Positions 6,211 to 6,315 of a stretch of 6,315 nt of DNA are shown here, in pieces (within the stretch, counting starts at the first letter, position 1; every line of letters starts with the position of its first letter). Source of the stretch: CAUZEO01 sp963578625 (GTDB lineage Bacteria; Verrucomicrobiota; Kiritimatiellia; SLOV01). A model generated the notes under the pieces. The model ran no database searches. It worked only from the letters and a program-made list of their open reading frames with translations, and was not told where the DNA came from. The DNA is taken from assembly GCA_963578625.1 (NCBI GenBank), contig CAUZEO010000313.1:1-6315 (forward strand), in the 5' to 3' direction. A program made the position numbers and the translations under genes.

Positions 6211-6315
6211 CTAGCCCGCCTCGTCCGCAAACCCGACCCGAAGCGACACCGGCGGCTTTTCATGCTTTTGCTGAAAGTGGATGAAAAGCTCCGCCATAAT
6301 CCCAAGGGAGAAAAT
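6211..6315 (-). CDS. C-terminus of a probable GT2 (DPM-like) glycosyltransferase, cut by the window edge
   Basis: The minus strand is open from the window edge to TAG at 6213-6211, giving the last 34 residues: IFSLGIMAELFIHFQQKHEK then PPVSLRVGFADEAG. A hydrophobic end of a membrane helix, then G-I-x-A-E-L-x-I-x-F, a basic stretch and a 'PPVSLR' strand is how many dolichol-phosphate-mannose-synthase-like GT2 enzymes finish ('lGilaElliR.y....k.P.y.vre'). These sit at the cytoplasmic membrane and add sugars to lipid carriers. The tail is short, so the call is tentative. Codon and residue pattern support a real reading frame. The overlapping open frame starting at a TTG near 6305 looks like its shadow. 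Confidence 0.48.
   Translation of the reverse strand: MFSLGIMAELFIHFQQKHEKPPVSLRVGFADEAG

Noticed and set aside
1..6315. CRISPR array, tRNA/rRNA genes, transposase, integrase or attachment site
   Set aside because: No regularly spaced repeats, cloverleaf-like sequences, rRNA-like blocks or mobility proteins were seen on either strand.

Overview
This is a bacterial window with clear coding signal on both strands and mid-to-high G+C. It is probably from an uncultured environmental lineage. The sequence does not fix the phylum. The GH32 subtype, weak or absent Shine-Dalgarno sites and palindromic intergenic DNA would fit the Planctomycetes/Verrucomicrobia/Hydrogenedentes part of the tree, but that is only an impression.

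Left edge (1-1065): the minus strand carries the first 114 codons of a GT4-type glycosyltransferase that runs off the window. Divergent from it is the C-terminal half of a second GT-B glycosyltransferase, which has no recognisable N-terminal domain. Positions 1066-1354 have no gene but hold two stem-loops, one of them a strong REP-like palindrome.

Centre (1355-5762): five tightly packed plus-strand genes. They are a TfoX N-terminal-domain protein, a DUF2007-like protein fused to a zinc ribbon (1-nt overlap), a GH32 glycoside hydrolase, an acetamidase/formamidase-family amidohydrolase, and a 12-TM MFS permease resembling fucose-permease-type sugar carriers. The last three look like a catabolic module. 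The permease would import a sugar or sugar conjugate. The GH32 enzyme has no signal peptide, so it would cleave a fructosyl-type linkage in the cytoplasm. The amidohydrolase would release ammonia from an amide. The substrate is unknown.

Right edge (5763-6315): convergent minus-strand pieces of surface-polysaccharide genes. These are the C-terminus of a probable GT2 glycosyltransferase (open at the window edge), an unrecognised C-terminal fragment, and a C-terminal fragment that looks like the end of a polysaccharide flippase. The catabolic cassette therefore sits between decayed polysaccharide-biosynthesis genes. The most interesting reading is that it was inserted or recombined into an exopolysaccharide/O-antigen cluster. 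No transposase, integrase, tRNA, rRNA or CRISPR is visible.
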